A stretch of DNA of 18,069 nucleotides from an uncultured Thomasclavelia sp. (GTDB lineage: Bacteria; Bacillota_I; Bacilli_A; Erysipelotrichales; Coprobacillaceae), in NCBI GenBank assembly GCA_910588165.1, contig CAJUOR010000033.1:1-18069 (forward strand). Direction: 5' to 3'. The position numbers were made by a program, and so were the translations under genes. The notes beneath the pieces were generated by a model that was given only the letters and a program-made list of their open reading frames with translations, did no database searches and was not told where the DNA came from. How positions within the stretch are numbered: the first letter of the stretch is position 1; each line of letters begins with the position of its first letter. Below, piece after piece: positions 7,563 to 13,950 of the stretch.

Positions 7563-8393
7563 TCAGCGTGTATTATTTAAAATATGAATACACAAATATG
7601 TTTTCTCATCCGGTGACAACTGATAATCATACGTTTGCTTCAGCTTATCAGCAATCCGATTAGCACATATAGTCAACTTATTATTACTATCGTTAAGTGT
7701 GGTTCTAATCTGTCCTGTTGTATCCATCATACTTACATCTTCATTTCTAAAAATACGTTCGGCCAAAAATTTTAGATGAATAGATAGACGTGAATATTGA
7801 TTGCTGTTTTCCTCTAAAGAAACACCCATTGTTTTTTCAATGATACCCAATACATCTTTTGTAAAAGTCAATATCTTAACCGCATTGCTGGATGCATGAT
7901 TTAATGAGAAATTAACCAAATGGGATGCAAGATAGCCGGCTTCATCATTTTCTAAACGATAGCCGGTTTTCTTTTCAATATAATCTATCGCCCAAAGACC
8001 CACTTGATATTCCTCACGGTATAATGTTTTAATCTCATTCATCAAAAGATTAGGAAGAATAATATTTCCCTTCAACCTTCTAATCGCAAAAGAAATATGA
8101 TCAGTTATCGCAATAAATAATTCATCACTGAACTCTGTTTTTAGTTCTTTGCTCGCTTTTTTAATAATTGCATCGGCAATCTCAAGATATTCGATTGGTA
8201 CTTCCGCAATCATCTGATTGAGGCGATTCTTGGACTTGTCCTGAAACAGATAAGTTTTCTCTATCTTCGATTCGTCTAACAAATCTCCGGCTCGCTTTTG
8301 AAAACCAATCCCAGAGCCAGTGACGATAATTTCACCGTAATCATCAGAAAGTGCAGAAGCTATATTATTATTGTAGATTTTAATAATTCTCAT
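7563..8393 (-). CDS. BglG/LicT-family transcription antiterminator
   Basis: RNA-binding antiterminator of the BglG/LicT/SacY family. In its active form it binds a RAT hairpin in the leader of a PTS gene and prevents the overlapping terminator from forming. The 276 residues divide into a CAT RNA-binding domain (about 1-55, with NNNIASAL and GSGIGFQKR), PRD1 (about 65-170) and PRD2 (about 171-276). The regulatory histidines are in place: H99 and H158 in PRD1, H206 and H270 in PRD2. They are the usual sites of phosphorylation by the PTS: loss of PRD1 phosphate signals inducing sugar, and PRD2 phosphate from HPr reflects low glycolytic flux. It lies 61 bases after the EIICB gene, whose leader carries a RAT, so it probably controls its own operon. 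AAAGGAGAG precedes the ATG. The exact inducing sugar is not certain. Confidence 0.93.
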   Translation of the reverse strand: MRIIKIYNNNIASALSDDYGEIIVTGSGIGFQKRAGDLLDESKIEKTYLFQDKSKNRLNQMIAEVPIEYLEIADAIIKKASKELKTEFSDELFIAITDHISFAIRRLKGNIILPNLLMNEIKTLYREEYQVGLWAIDYIEKKTGYRLENDEAGYLASHLVNFSLNHASSNAVKILTFTKDVLGIIEKTMGVSLEENSNQYSRLSIHLKFLAERIFRNEDVSMMDTTGQIRTTLNDSNNKLTICANRIADKLKQTYDYQLSPDEKTYLCIHILNNTR

Positions 8394-8454
8394 TTTGCAC
8401 TCTCCTTTTACTCATCTAAATACTTTTTTCGTTATTAACGACTTTTATTCAATT

Positions 8455-9900
8455 TTATAATTTTTTCATAGCATCTGCAACAAATTGTACTTGTGTCCCA
8501 ATAATAACTTGTACAGAATCCTTACTTGGACGAAGCACTCCGGCTGCACCGGCACGCTTAATCGCTTTTTCATCAATCGCCGTAGAATCTTTAACATCTA
8601 ATCTTAAACGTGTGATACAGTTATCAATTGCCACAACGTTATCATGTCCGCCTAAGGCAGCAAAGATTACCCTTGCAACTTCGTCAAAATTGCTGTTAGA
8701 TAATGAAGTGTTCATTTCTTCTTCTGAAATATCATCATCTTCTCTACCAGGTGTCTTTAAGTTGAATTTCACAATGATAAATCTGAATAAGAAATAGTAA
8801 ACCACTGCGAAAACTAAACCTAACGGAATTAACATTAAGATATTGACAGCTAACGGATTTCTCAATGACAATAAGAAGTCACATAGACCAGCTGAGAAAG
8901 CAAATCCGGCAATCCATTGGAATTGTGCTGCGATAAATAATGAAATACCTGTTAATAATGCGTGAACAAGATATAATCCCGGTGCTAAGAACATGAAAGC
9001 AAATTCTAACGGTTCTGTTACACCGGTTAAAATAGCCGCAAAACAAGCTGCCATCATTAAAGAGCCGACTGTTTTTTTCTTTTCAGGTTTTGCAGTGTGA
9101 TACATTGCTAAACCGGCTGCCGGTAAACCAAACATCATGATTGGGAAGAATCCGGCCTGATAGATACCTGTTACACCAGGTGTACCCGTACCATTCAAGA
9201 AATTAGTAATATCCTTGATATTAGCTACATCAAACCAAAATACTGAATTTAAGGCATGGTGTAAACCGGTTGGAATTAACAAACGGTTGAAGAAACCGAA
9301 GATACCGGCACCTACTGCACCTAAGTCAAGAATACTTTCACCAAAAGCGACTAATCCTCCATAAACAGTTGGCCATACGAAGTATAAAATACCGCATGTC
9401 AATAACATGAAGACAGAAGTCATGATTGGCGCTAAACGTTTACCGCTAAAGAAGGCTAAAGCTGCGGGTAGTTGTACCTGACCAAATTTGTTATAGCACC
9501 AAGCACCAATTAAACCTGATAAAATACCGATAAATTGGTTGTTGATCTTATCAAAGGCAGCAGGGACTTGCGCAACATCTACACCTCTTAATCCGGCAAC
9601 TGTTGTACTTGCTAAAATAGTTGTTACCATTAAGAAAGCAACTAAACCGGAAAGTGCTGCGGCACCATCTTTATCTTTAGACATTCCTAAAGCTACACCG
9701 ATTGCAAATAAATATGACATGTTATCTATAATTGCGCCACCGGCTTTAACTAATAATAATGAAATTGCATTTGGCTGTCCTAATCCAGTCATGACATTAG
9801 AGTCAATCATGTAGCCGATTCCCATCAAGATCGCCGCAGCAGGTAAAACTGCTACCGGCAACATTAAGGATTTACCTAGACGTTGTAAATATTTCATCAT
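8455..9900 (-). CDS. PTS EIICB component, glucose/N-acetylglucosamine type
   Basis: Membrane component of a sugar phosphotransferase system of the glucose superfamily: it carries sugar across the membrane and phosphorylates it. Of 481 residues, about 1-380 are the multi-spanning EIIC domain, with IPTGLHHALNSVFWF (209-223) and GVTEPLEF (293-300). After the linker LKTPGRED (381-388), the EIIB domain at about 405-481 carries phospho-acceptor C428 in AIDNCITRLRL. The GLHHALNSVFWF segment and overall order resemble NagE, so N-acetylglucosamine is a good candidate, with glucose or another hexose possible. No EIIA domain is fused; a separate EIIA gene lies divergently at 10374. The ribosome binding site AGGAGAG is somewhat distant from ATG 9900; an in-frame second ATG follows directly, and a TTG start is possible. 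Expression depends on the RAT and terminator upstream. Confidence 0.92.
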   Translation of the reverse strand: MMKYLQRLGKSLMLPVAVLPAAAILMGIGYMIDSNVMTGLGQPNAISLLLVKAGGAIIDNMSYLFAIGVALGMSKDKDGAAALSGLVAFLMVTTILASTTVAGLRGVDVAQVPAAFDKINNQFIGILSGLIGAWCYNKFGQVQLPAALAFFSGKRLAPIMTSVFMLLTCGILYFVWPTVYGGLVAFGESILDLGAVGAGIFGFFNRLLIPTGLHHALNSVFWFDVANIKDITNFLNGTGTPGVTGIYQAGFFPIMMFGLPAAGLAMYHTAKPEKKKTVGSLMMAACFAAILTGVTEPLEFAFMFLAPGLYLVHALLTGISLFIAAQFQWIAGFAFSAGLCDFLLSLRNPLAVNILMLIPLGLVFAVVYYFLFRFIIVKFNLKTPGREDDDISEEEMNTSLSNSNFDEVARVIFAALGGHDNVVAIDNCITRLRLDVKDSTAIDEKAIKRAGAAGVLRPSKDSVQVIIGTQVQFVADAMKKL

Positions 9901-9980
9901 AACAATAAATCTCTCCTATCATTTAATTTTCAATGTGTAATCGAATTGTCTTTTAGGCTATTTATATTGGCCGGGTATAA

Positions 9981-10033
9981 ACAAAAAAGCAAGTCCATAA
10001 ACATGACGGTAAAACATCATTTTACGGTCTTGC
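9981..10033 (-). terminator. Leader terminator of the EIICB operon
   Basis: On the minus strand GCAAG (10029-10033) pairs with CTTGC (9989-9993), followed by TTTTTT (9983-9988). Within lies a stem of GACcGTAAAA with TTTTACcGTC that has a single C-C mismatch. The 5' arm is part of the RAT element, so RAT and terminator exclude each other, as in bgl and lic leaders. Confidence 0.8.
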
Positions 10034-10053
10034 CTGCCTAACAGTAACAATCC
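10026..10053 (-). promoter_or_regulatory. RAT antiterminator-binding site in the EIICB leader
   Basis: On the minus strand the element reads GGATTGTTACTG, then a short loop, then GCAGGCAAGACC. This is almost the consensus of ribonucleic antiterminator targets bound by BglG/LicT-family CAT domains: GG/CC closing pairs, apical CTG/CAG stem and conserved internal-loop bases. Its 3' part overlaps the 5' arm of the terminator. The antiterminator encoded two genes downstream in the same operon is the natural ligand. Confidence 0.92.
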
Positions 10054-10068
10054 ATCTATTACACTAGA

Positions 10069-10097
10069 ATAGTAACACGTAAAAATATAGATGTCAA
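10069..10097 (-). promoter_or_regulatory. Promoter of the EIICB-antiterminator operon
   Basis: On the minus strand TTGACA (10092-10097), 17 bases, TACTAT (10069-10074) with TG in extended -10 position. Transcription would begin near 10062, a few bases before the RAT. Confidence 0.85.
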
Positions 10098-10256
10098 TAT
10101 CTTAAGATAAAGTTTTTAAAATTCTTCCAAAAAATACCAAAACGGAAAAATTGCACGTTTATTTTCCAAAATCAAACATGGAAAAATAGCATTACACAAA
10201 ATGATATGTTATAGAAAAGATTATATTCATAATTTAATAATTCTTTACAATATTCC

Positions 10257-10286
10257 TTGACAAACAATTCAACTCTACACTATAAT
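10257..10286 (+). promoter_or_regulatory. Promoter of the EIIA gene
   Basis: TTGACA (10257-10262) and TATAAT (10281-10286), both perfect consensus boxes, are separated by 18 bases. Transcription would start near 10293, so the RNA would begin close to the RAT-like sequence. Confidence 0.85.
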
Positions 10287-10311
10287 TGAGATAGCGTGTT
10301 ACTATTCAATT

Positions 10312-10348
10312 AGGCATCAGCAAAAATTCTATTTGCTGATGCCTTTTT
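10312..10348 (+). terminator. Leader terminator in front of the EIIA gene
   Basis: A perfect 13-bp stem (10312-10324 with 10332-10344), 7-base loop, and TTTTT (10344-10348) lie between the promoter and the ribosome binding site of the EIIA gene. No gene ends here, so it acts as an attenuator. Upstream, TGTTACTA and TAGGCA at 10298-10316 resemble a diverged RAT whose 3' part overlaps the stem. Confidence 0.88.
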
Positions 10349-10373
10349 ACTAAAATTCAAAGGAGGAATATTG

Positions 10374-10850
10374 ATGTTTAAAATGTTTAAAAAGAAAAAA
10401 GAAAATGTTGTTATAGCCCCAATCGAGGGTACAGTAATTGCCTTAGAACAAGTGCCAGACCAAGTCTTCTCTACTAAAATGATGGGTGATGGTGTAGCCA
10501 TCGACACGACCGGAAATCAATTATTTGCCCCTTGTAACGGTACTATTTCTGTTATCGCCCCAACTAAACATGCCATTGGTATGGTTTTAGAGAACAAAAT
10601 GGAAATCTTAATGCACGTCGGCTTAGACACTGTCACTTTAAAAGGCGAAGGCTTTAAGACCTTGGTTCAAGTCGGTGATAAAGTTCAAGTTGGCACACCG
10701 TTATTAAAAATCGAGCGTGAAACTTTCCTTGCCCAAAATATCTCTTTAATTACCCCAATCATTGTATGCAACAGTGCTGAACATCCCATTACTAAAAAAT
10801 ACGAAAACATTAAAGCCGAAGCTAACACTACTATTATTTTCGAATATTAG
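10374..10850 (+). CDS. PTS EIIA component, glucose type
   Basis: Cytoplasmic EIIA of the glucose PTS superfamily: it takes phosphate from HPr and passes it to EIIB. The 158 residues contain the phospho-accepting H81 in EILMHVGLDTV and the supporting H66 in TKHAIGM; IAPIEGTVIALEQVPD and LKGEGFK are typical. It closely parallels the EIIA domain found fused at the C-terminus of NagE-type permeases, while the neighbouring divergent gene encodes EIICB without EIIA, so the two probably form one complete enzyme II. ATG 10374 is preferred (AGGAGG 7 bases upstream); a TTG directly in front would add one codon. It is transcribed alone from a consensus promoter through an attenuator, and ends at a bidirectional terminator. 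It could also serve other PTS permeases in trans. Confidence 0.93.
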   Translation: MFKMFKKKKENVVIAPIEGTVIALEQVPDQVFSTKMMGDGVAIDTTGNQLFAPCNGTISVIAPTKHAIGMVLENKMEILMHVGLDTVTLKGEGFKTLVQVGDKVQVGTPLLKIERETFLAQNISLITPIIVCNSAEHPITKKYENIKAEANTTIIFEY

Positions 10851-10870
10851 CATATCCAACCTTATATGTC

Positions 10871-10912
10871 AAAAAGGCTATCCAACCATTTTATCCGGTG
10901 GATAGCTTTTTT
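10871..10912. terminator. Bidirectional terminator between EIIA and flavoprotein genes
   Basis: GCTATCC (10877-10883) pairs with GGATAGC (10900-10906), extended inward by ACC/GGT past one bulged A. It is flanked by AAAAA on the left and TTTTTT on the right, so it can stop transcription from both sides. It follows the EIIA gene and overlaps the stop codon of the minus-strand flavoprotein gene. Confidence 0.88.
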
Positions 10913-11462
10913 AAATTAAATTTTCTTCCTTTAACATCGTTAAAATCAAATTTTGATAATAAGGCTGATCGATCAAATGTCCTTGCGTACTTTTCGCCTT
11001 AGTTTCCTGACTGCTGACAAAAGTTAAATGCAATGGTTCTCCCTCCTCTATTTCGTTAACTAATAAAGGCGGAAAATTCTCTTTACAAGTATTTGCCACA
11101 ACAATCCAATGTTTACGCACTTGATAATAACCTTGACACAAAGCCCAAGTACATTGTGAGCGTTCCCTAAACATAAAATAATTAGCACATGGGGCATCAC
11201 TATAATTAGGTACAATCATGAAACAAAGGTCGCTCATCGTTATTTGATGATAAATATTTAAAATATCATCATGTATATACGGGCATTGTGTGGGCTCATC
11301 AAAGCATTCATATAGACATCTACCACAACCGTGAATATCTAATTGACTTAATAGCAGCACTTTGACCTCACCTTTGATTTGCTTTTGAATAAATCTTGCA
11401 ATACTTTCACAATTACCGTTTTTATGGCTACTGAAAGAAACGATACATATTTGTTTCATCAT
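10911..11462 (-). CDS. Flavodoxin-fold NAD(P)H-dependent FMN reductase-like protein
   Basis: Cytoplasmic 183-residue protein with a flavodoxin-like fold. The N-terminal strand and phosphate-binding loop IVSFSSHKNGNCESIARF binds FMN in this family. A cysteine-rich stretch follows, HGCGRCLYECFDEPTQCPYIHDD, as in NADPH-dependent FMN reductases and iron-sulfur flavoproteins, where it may hold a cluster or act as a redox site. Substrate and electron partner are unknown. Two ATGs in tandem (11462 and 11459) follow GAGGTGAGG; either may be used. It lies 58 bases after the end of the interrupted CMD gene, in the same direction and without a visible promoter of its own, so it is probably part of an operon with the MBL and CMD genes. 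Confidence 0.75.
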   Translation of the reverse strand: MMKQICIVSFSSHKNGNCESIARFIQKQIKGEVKVLLLSQLDIHGCGRCLYECFDEPTQCPYIHDDILNIYHQITMSDLCFMIVPNYSDAPCANYFMFRERSQCTWALCQGYYQVRKHWIVVANTCKENFPPLLVNEIEEGEPLHLTFVSSQETKAKSTQGHLIDQPYYQNLILTMLKEENLI

Positions 11463-11520
11463 GTCCTCACCTCGATACGTCTATGTTACCACTTTTCCTT
11501 TCTACTAGCAACAAATGACT

Positions 11521-12267
11521 TTATTGATGATCTGTATGAATCGCGTTCAAAGCATTGAAAATACTCGGAAAGCCTAAATAAGGTAGACAATGAAGCAAAG
11601 CTGCATACTGCACTTCCAAAGAATTACCCACCTTGATATTGCCAAGCGAATGTGCCTTAATTTACGTTGTTGCATTTAAAGCCGTTAAAATACATAAAAC
11701 CAAAAGTTCACGAGTTTGAATATCCAAAGCCTTTCTTGCATAGAAATCTCCAAAACACCATTCCGTTAAAAATCTTGGCAATGCCTTTGCCATTTGTTTT
11801 GGAAGATAACTGTAGCGCTCTTGGATTTCAGTACCGTAAAGTGGCATTTGTATTTCTAAACCTTTCTCATAACGCAACGCATCGTCAAAATCGATTTGAT
11901 TAGCTAAAGGTACTTTAATCCCTCTTTCTTCAAATACATCATTTAACACAGCAATCGCATTTAAGGTACGAGGATAACCGATAAAAGGTGCACACTGATA
12001 TAAAGCCTCTCTTAATTCTAAAGACGGTACCCCTATATTTAAAGCAGCATTCAAATGGGCTTTAAGCTGTGGCAAGGCTTGTAAAACACAAAGCACGCTA
12101 CATGTCACTAATTCTCTTTTTGTATCAGATAAATCGCCGATATAAAATACTTCACCGAAAATTAAATACTGCAACTGTGTCATAAATTCAGGATCTTTAG
12201 GATCTACTGAAAATTCCTTTTGAAACAATTTTTGATATTTCTCTTTCGCTAAATCAATTCTAGTCAT
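11521..12267 (-). pseudogene. Carboxymuconolactone-decarboxylase-like gene broken by an in-frame stop
   Basis: The frame encodes two tandem CMD (AhpD-like) repeats. The first repeat spans about residues 38-115. The second begins near FGDFYARKALDIQTRELLVLCILTALNATT and is cut by TAA at 11662-11664. In the same frame 46 further codons follow, IKAHSLGNIKVGNSLEVQYA... to DHQ, ending with TAA at 11521-11523; they complete the second repeat. Aligning the repeats, ALPQLKAHLNAALNIG against NATT*IKAHSLGNIKVG places the stop at a glutamine, so a single CAA to TAA change explains it. The family has carboxylyase, peroxidase-like and other roles; the function here is unknown. ATG 12267 is preferred, 7 bases after AAGGAG; ATG 12273 is too close to it. 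If not a sequencing error, the product is truncated to about 201 residues. Confidence 0.85.
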
Positions 12268-12307
12268 GTTCATTCTCCTTTTCGTTAAGTTGATATCATC
12301 AATAATC

Positions 12308-12324
12308 AGAGGCTATCAGCCCCT
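12308..12324 (-). other. Intergenic hairpin between MBL and CMD genes
   Basis: AGGGGCT (12318-12324) pairs with AGCCTCT (12308-12314), one G-U pair, 3-base loop, starting 3 bases after the MBL stop codon. No T-run follows, so it is more likely an mRNA stability or processing element than a terminator. Confidence 0.4.
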
Positions 12325-12327
12325 ACT

Positions 12328-13158
12328 TCAAATAATAGGTTTCATTCCTCCTAAAATATAGGCTTCCCCCGGTGCCAATACTTTGATTCTTTTTGGATTA
12401 GTAATACGTTGATATAGAGTTTCGGGATTACCGTTAAACGGTGTCATATTAGGAGCATCAGCACTTCCCCAATGAATACAAATTAAATCCGCTTTCGGAT
12501 AAGCATTAGCTAAACGAATAGCCCCCTCTAAAGTAATATGCCAATCATTATCCGCAAAGTCAAACAAGATAACATCGGGACTTGGCATATGTAATTGTTC
12601 TTCTAATAATTTAGAATCACCCGGCATCCATATCGTACCATCTTGTGTTTCTAAAAAATAACCACAGTAATCTTCCTTTTCCCAGACACGATACTGATAT
12701 TTAGAAGCACCGTTTTGCCAATTATGAAGCGCCGGTGTTAATTGAACCTTCACATCATTCACCCTAAAACTTTCATAAATATCATGTCCTTCCCCGCTGA
12801 TACCTATCTCTTGCATAATAGTGGCTACGTAATGTGGTGCATGATATGATCGACAGACATGCTTCAAATCTAAACAAGTCGGATGGCTAAAATGGTCATT
12901 ATCAATATGTGTAATCAAGATACTATCTAAACTAGGAACATCTTGAGGTAGAATAGGCATATCTATTAAGAGTGGCATATCAAAGCCCTCTAAAACCGGA
13001 TCAATCATGATATTTGTGCCACGACTGTTAATCATCGCTCCGCCCCCGCCTAACCAACGAATTTCCGTATGGGGTATTGTTTTAAAATCATTAGTTGTTA
13101 TTTGAATAGTAGGAAAAGCAACTGCCTGACCATTCTTATTTTTAATTATCTCTCTCAT
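12328..13158 (-). CDS. MBL-fold metallo-hydrolase (UlaG-like class)
   Basis: Cytoplasmic metallo-beta-lactamase-fold hydrolase of 276 residues. The metal site reads THIDNDH (H84, D86, D88, H89), followed by H145 (ALHNW), D181 (MPGDSK) and H229 (CIHWGSAD). The second position of the usual HXHXDH motif is D, a variant I have seen in this subgroup (family knowledge), so it need not mean loss of activity. The early segment EIRWLGGGGAMINSRGTNIMIDP is also typical of this class. The natural substrate cannot be predicted. AAAGGAGAG lies 7 bases before ATG 13158. It is the first gene of a probable operon with the CMD and flavoprotein genes, and follows the tetR gene after a terminator. Confidence 0.85.
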   Translation of the reverse strand: MREIIKNKNGQAVAFPTIQITTNDFKTIPHTEIRWLGGGGAMINSRGTNIMIDPVLEGFDMPLLIDMPILPQDVPSLDSILITHIDNDHFSHPTCLDLKHVCRSYHAPHYVATIMQEIGISGEGHDIYESFRVNDVKVQLTPALHNWQNGASKYQYRVWEKEDYCGYFLETQDGTIWMPGDSKLLEEQLHMPSPDVILFDFADNDWHITLEGAIRLANAYPKADLICIHWGSADAPNMTPFNGNPETLYQRITNPKRIKVLAPGEAYILGGMKPII

Positions 13159-13192
13159 CTTTCATCTCTCCTTTTTCTACGTTTATTATATG

Positions 13193-13224
13193 AAAAAAAG
13201 TCTATCTATACTATAGACAGACTT
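13193..13224 (-). terminator. Terminator of the tetR gene
   Basis: On the minus strand a 12-bp stem (13213-13224 with 13198-13209, one G-U pair) with a 3-base loop is followed by TTTTTTT. It lies between the tetR and MBL genes, so the MBL operon needs its own promoter or read-through. TATAAT on the minus strand just after the terminator is a possible -10 without a good -35. Confidence 0.85.
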
Positions 13225-13261
13225 CACACTCTATCCATAAGTTGACATTTAAGTCATTTTG

Positions 13262-13846
13262 TCAAGATTTCAGATAGGGATTTCCTTGTGTCTTTCCCCC
13301 TTCAAACAATTTATCCATACCGATGGATCGCATTTTTGTAATTAATTCGGCCATTTCCAAAGCGCTGACAGGCATATCGGATAAAATCCAAGAAAGCGTC
13401 ATACTACTTGAAGCAGTTGCATGATATTTAGTCGCAAATACCAAAGCTTCGGGCATCGGTTCTTTCCCATACAACTCTTGATGCCATTTCAAATCAAATG
13501 TTTGACAATGTTCAAAAATAAAATCTTTCAGACAGTTCTGCCCTTCCATCATACAAGCCTGCTTCATAAAACAATGATATTGTCGCATTCTTTCAAACGA
13601 ATCAATCAGGCTGGCTTTAAAATCTAATTGTCCGTCATACTGATGATAATCAGGAATAATCAAAGTTAAATAGATATACTGAATTAAATCGTTTTTATCC
13701 ATAAAGTGATTATAAAAAGTTTGGCGACTCACCTTTGTATAAGCTAATAATTGTTTTATCGTTAAACTCTCTAAAGATTGTTTCTCACACAAATCTAAAA
13801 GTCCCTTAGCTAAAATTTCCTTAACATCAATAGCCACAAGCCTCAC
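13262..13846 (-). CDS. TetR-family transcriptional regulator
   Basis: DNA-binding repressor of the TetR/AcrR type. The N-terminal helix-turn-helix is clear at about residues 24-56: LESLTIKQLLAYTKVSRQTFYNHFMDK, then NDLIQYIY. The C-terminal ligand-binding part is diverged and names no ligand; several cysteines and histidines occur near QYHCFMKQACMMEGQNC. Length is normal (194 residues). The start is uncertain: GTG 13846 gives MRLVAIDVKE, but GTG 13837 is spaced better from GGGAG. It probably regulates itself and may control the MBL-CMD-flavoprotein genes downstream or the divergent rpiR-type gene. A 15-base palindrome between its promoter boxes is a candidate operator. Confidence 0.88.
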   Translation of the reverse strand: MRLVAIDVKEILAKGLLDLCEKQSLESLTIKQLLAYTKVSRQTFYNHFMDKNDLIQYIYLTLIIPDYHQYDGQLDFKASLIDSFERMRQYHCFMKQACMMEGQNCLKDFIFEHCQTFDLKWHQELYGKEPMPEALVFATKYHATASSSMTLSWILSDMPVSALEMAELITKMRSIGMDKLFEGGKTQGNPYLKS

Positions 13847-13860
13847 TCCCTCTCCGCCCT

Positions 13861-13889
13861 ATTATAACATATTTTTGAAATATAATCTA
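13861..13889 (-). promoter_or_regulatory. tetR promoter with candidate operator in the spacer
   Basis: On the minus strand TATAAT (13861-13866) has TG in extended -10 position, and a weak TAGATT (13884-13889) lies 17 bases upstream. Between them ATATTT-TTG-AAATAT (13869-13883) forms a palindrome placed where a repressor would block polymerase. In such AT-rich DNA the palindrome may be chance. Confidence 0.5.
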
Positions 13890-13895
13890 TTTTTC

Positions 13896-13924
13896 TTGAA
13901 GCCCTTTCATTTTCATTGTACTAT
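13896..13924 (+). promoter_or_regulatory. Promoter of the rpiR-type gene
   Basis: TTGAAG (13896-13901), 17 bases, TACTAT (13919-13924). A perfect 10-bp palindrome ACTATATAGT (13920-13929) overlaps the -10 box. The ribosome binding site AAGGGGG precedes ATG 13951. Confidence 0.65.
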
Positions 13925-13950
13925 ATAGTTAGTAAAAGGGGGAATCCAAT

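Larger units (their letters stand above)
9901..10373. other. Divergent regulatory region between EIICB and EIIA genes
   Basis: These 473 bases hold no gene but are dense in signals. On the minus strand toward EIICB: promoter (10069-10097), RAT (10026-10053) and terminator (9981-10033). On the plus strand toward EIIA: consensus promoter (10257-10286), a RAT-like sequence (about 10292-10322), terminator (10312-10348) and ribosome binding site. The central AT-rich stretch 10098-10256 has no promoter of its own, but holds GGAAAA/TTTTCC/GGAAAA boxes at 18-base spacing (10144, 10162, 10180). No clear CcpA cre site was seen. Confidence 0.7.

Noticed and set aside
8429..8441. Perfect palindrome TCGTTA-T-TAACGA between EIICB and antiterminator genes
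   Set aside because: A few such 13-mers are expected in 18 kb. The one-base centre makes a poor hairpin and the minus strand has no T-run after it.
12328..13158. Second histidine of HXHXDH replaced by D as evidence for an inactive MBL enzyme
   Set aside because: The D variant recurs in this subgroup and all other metal-site residues are present.
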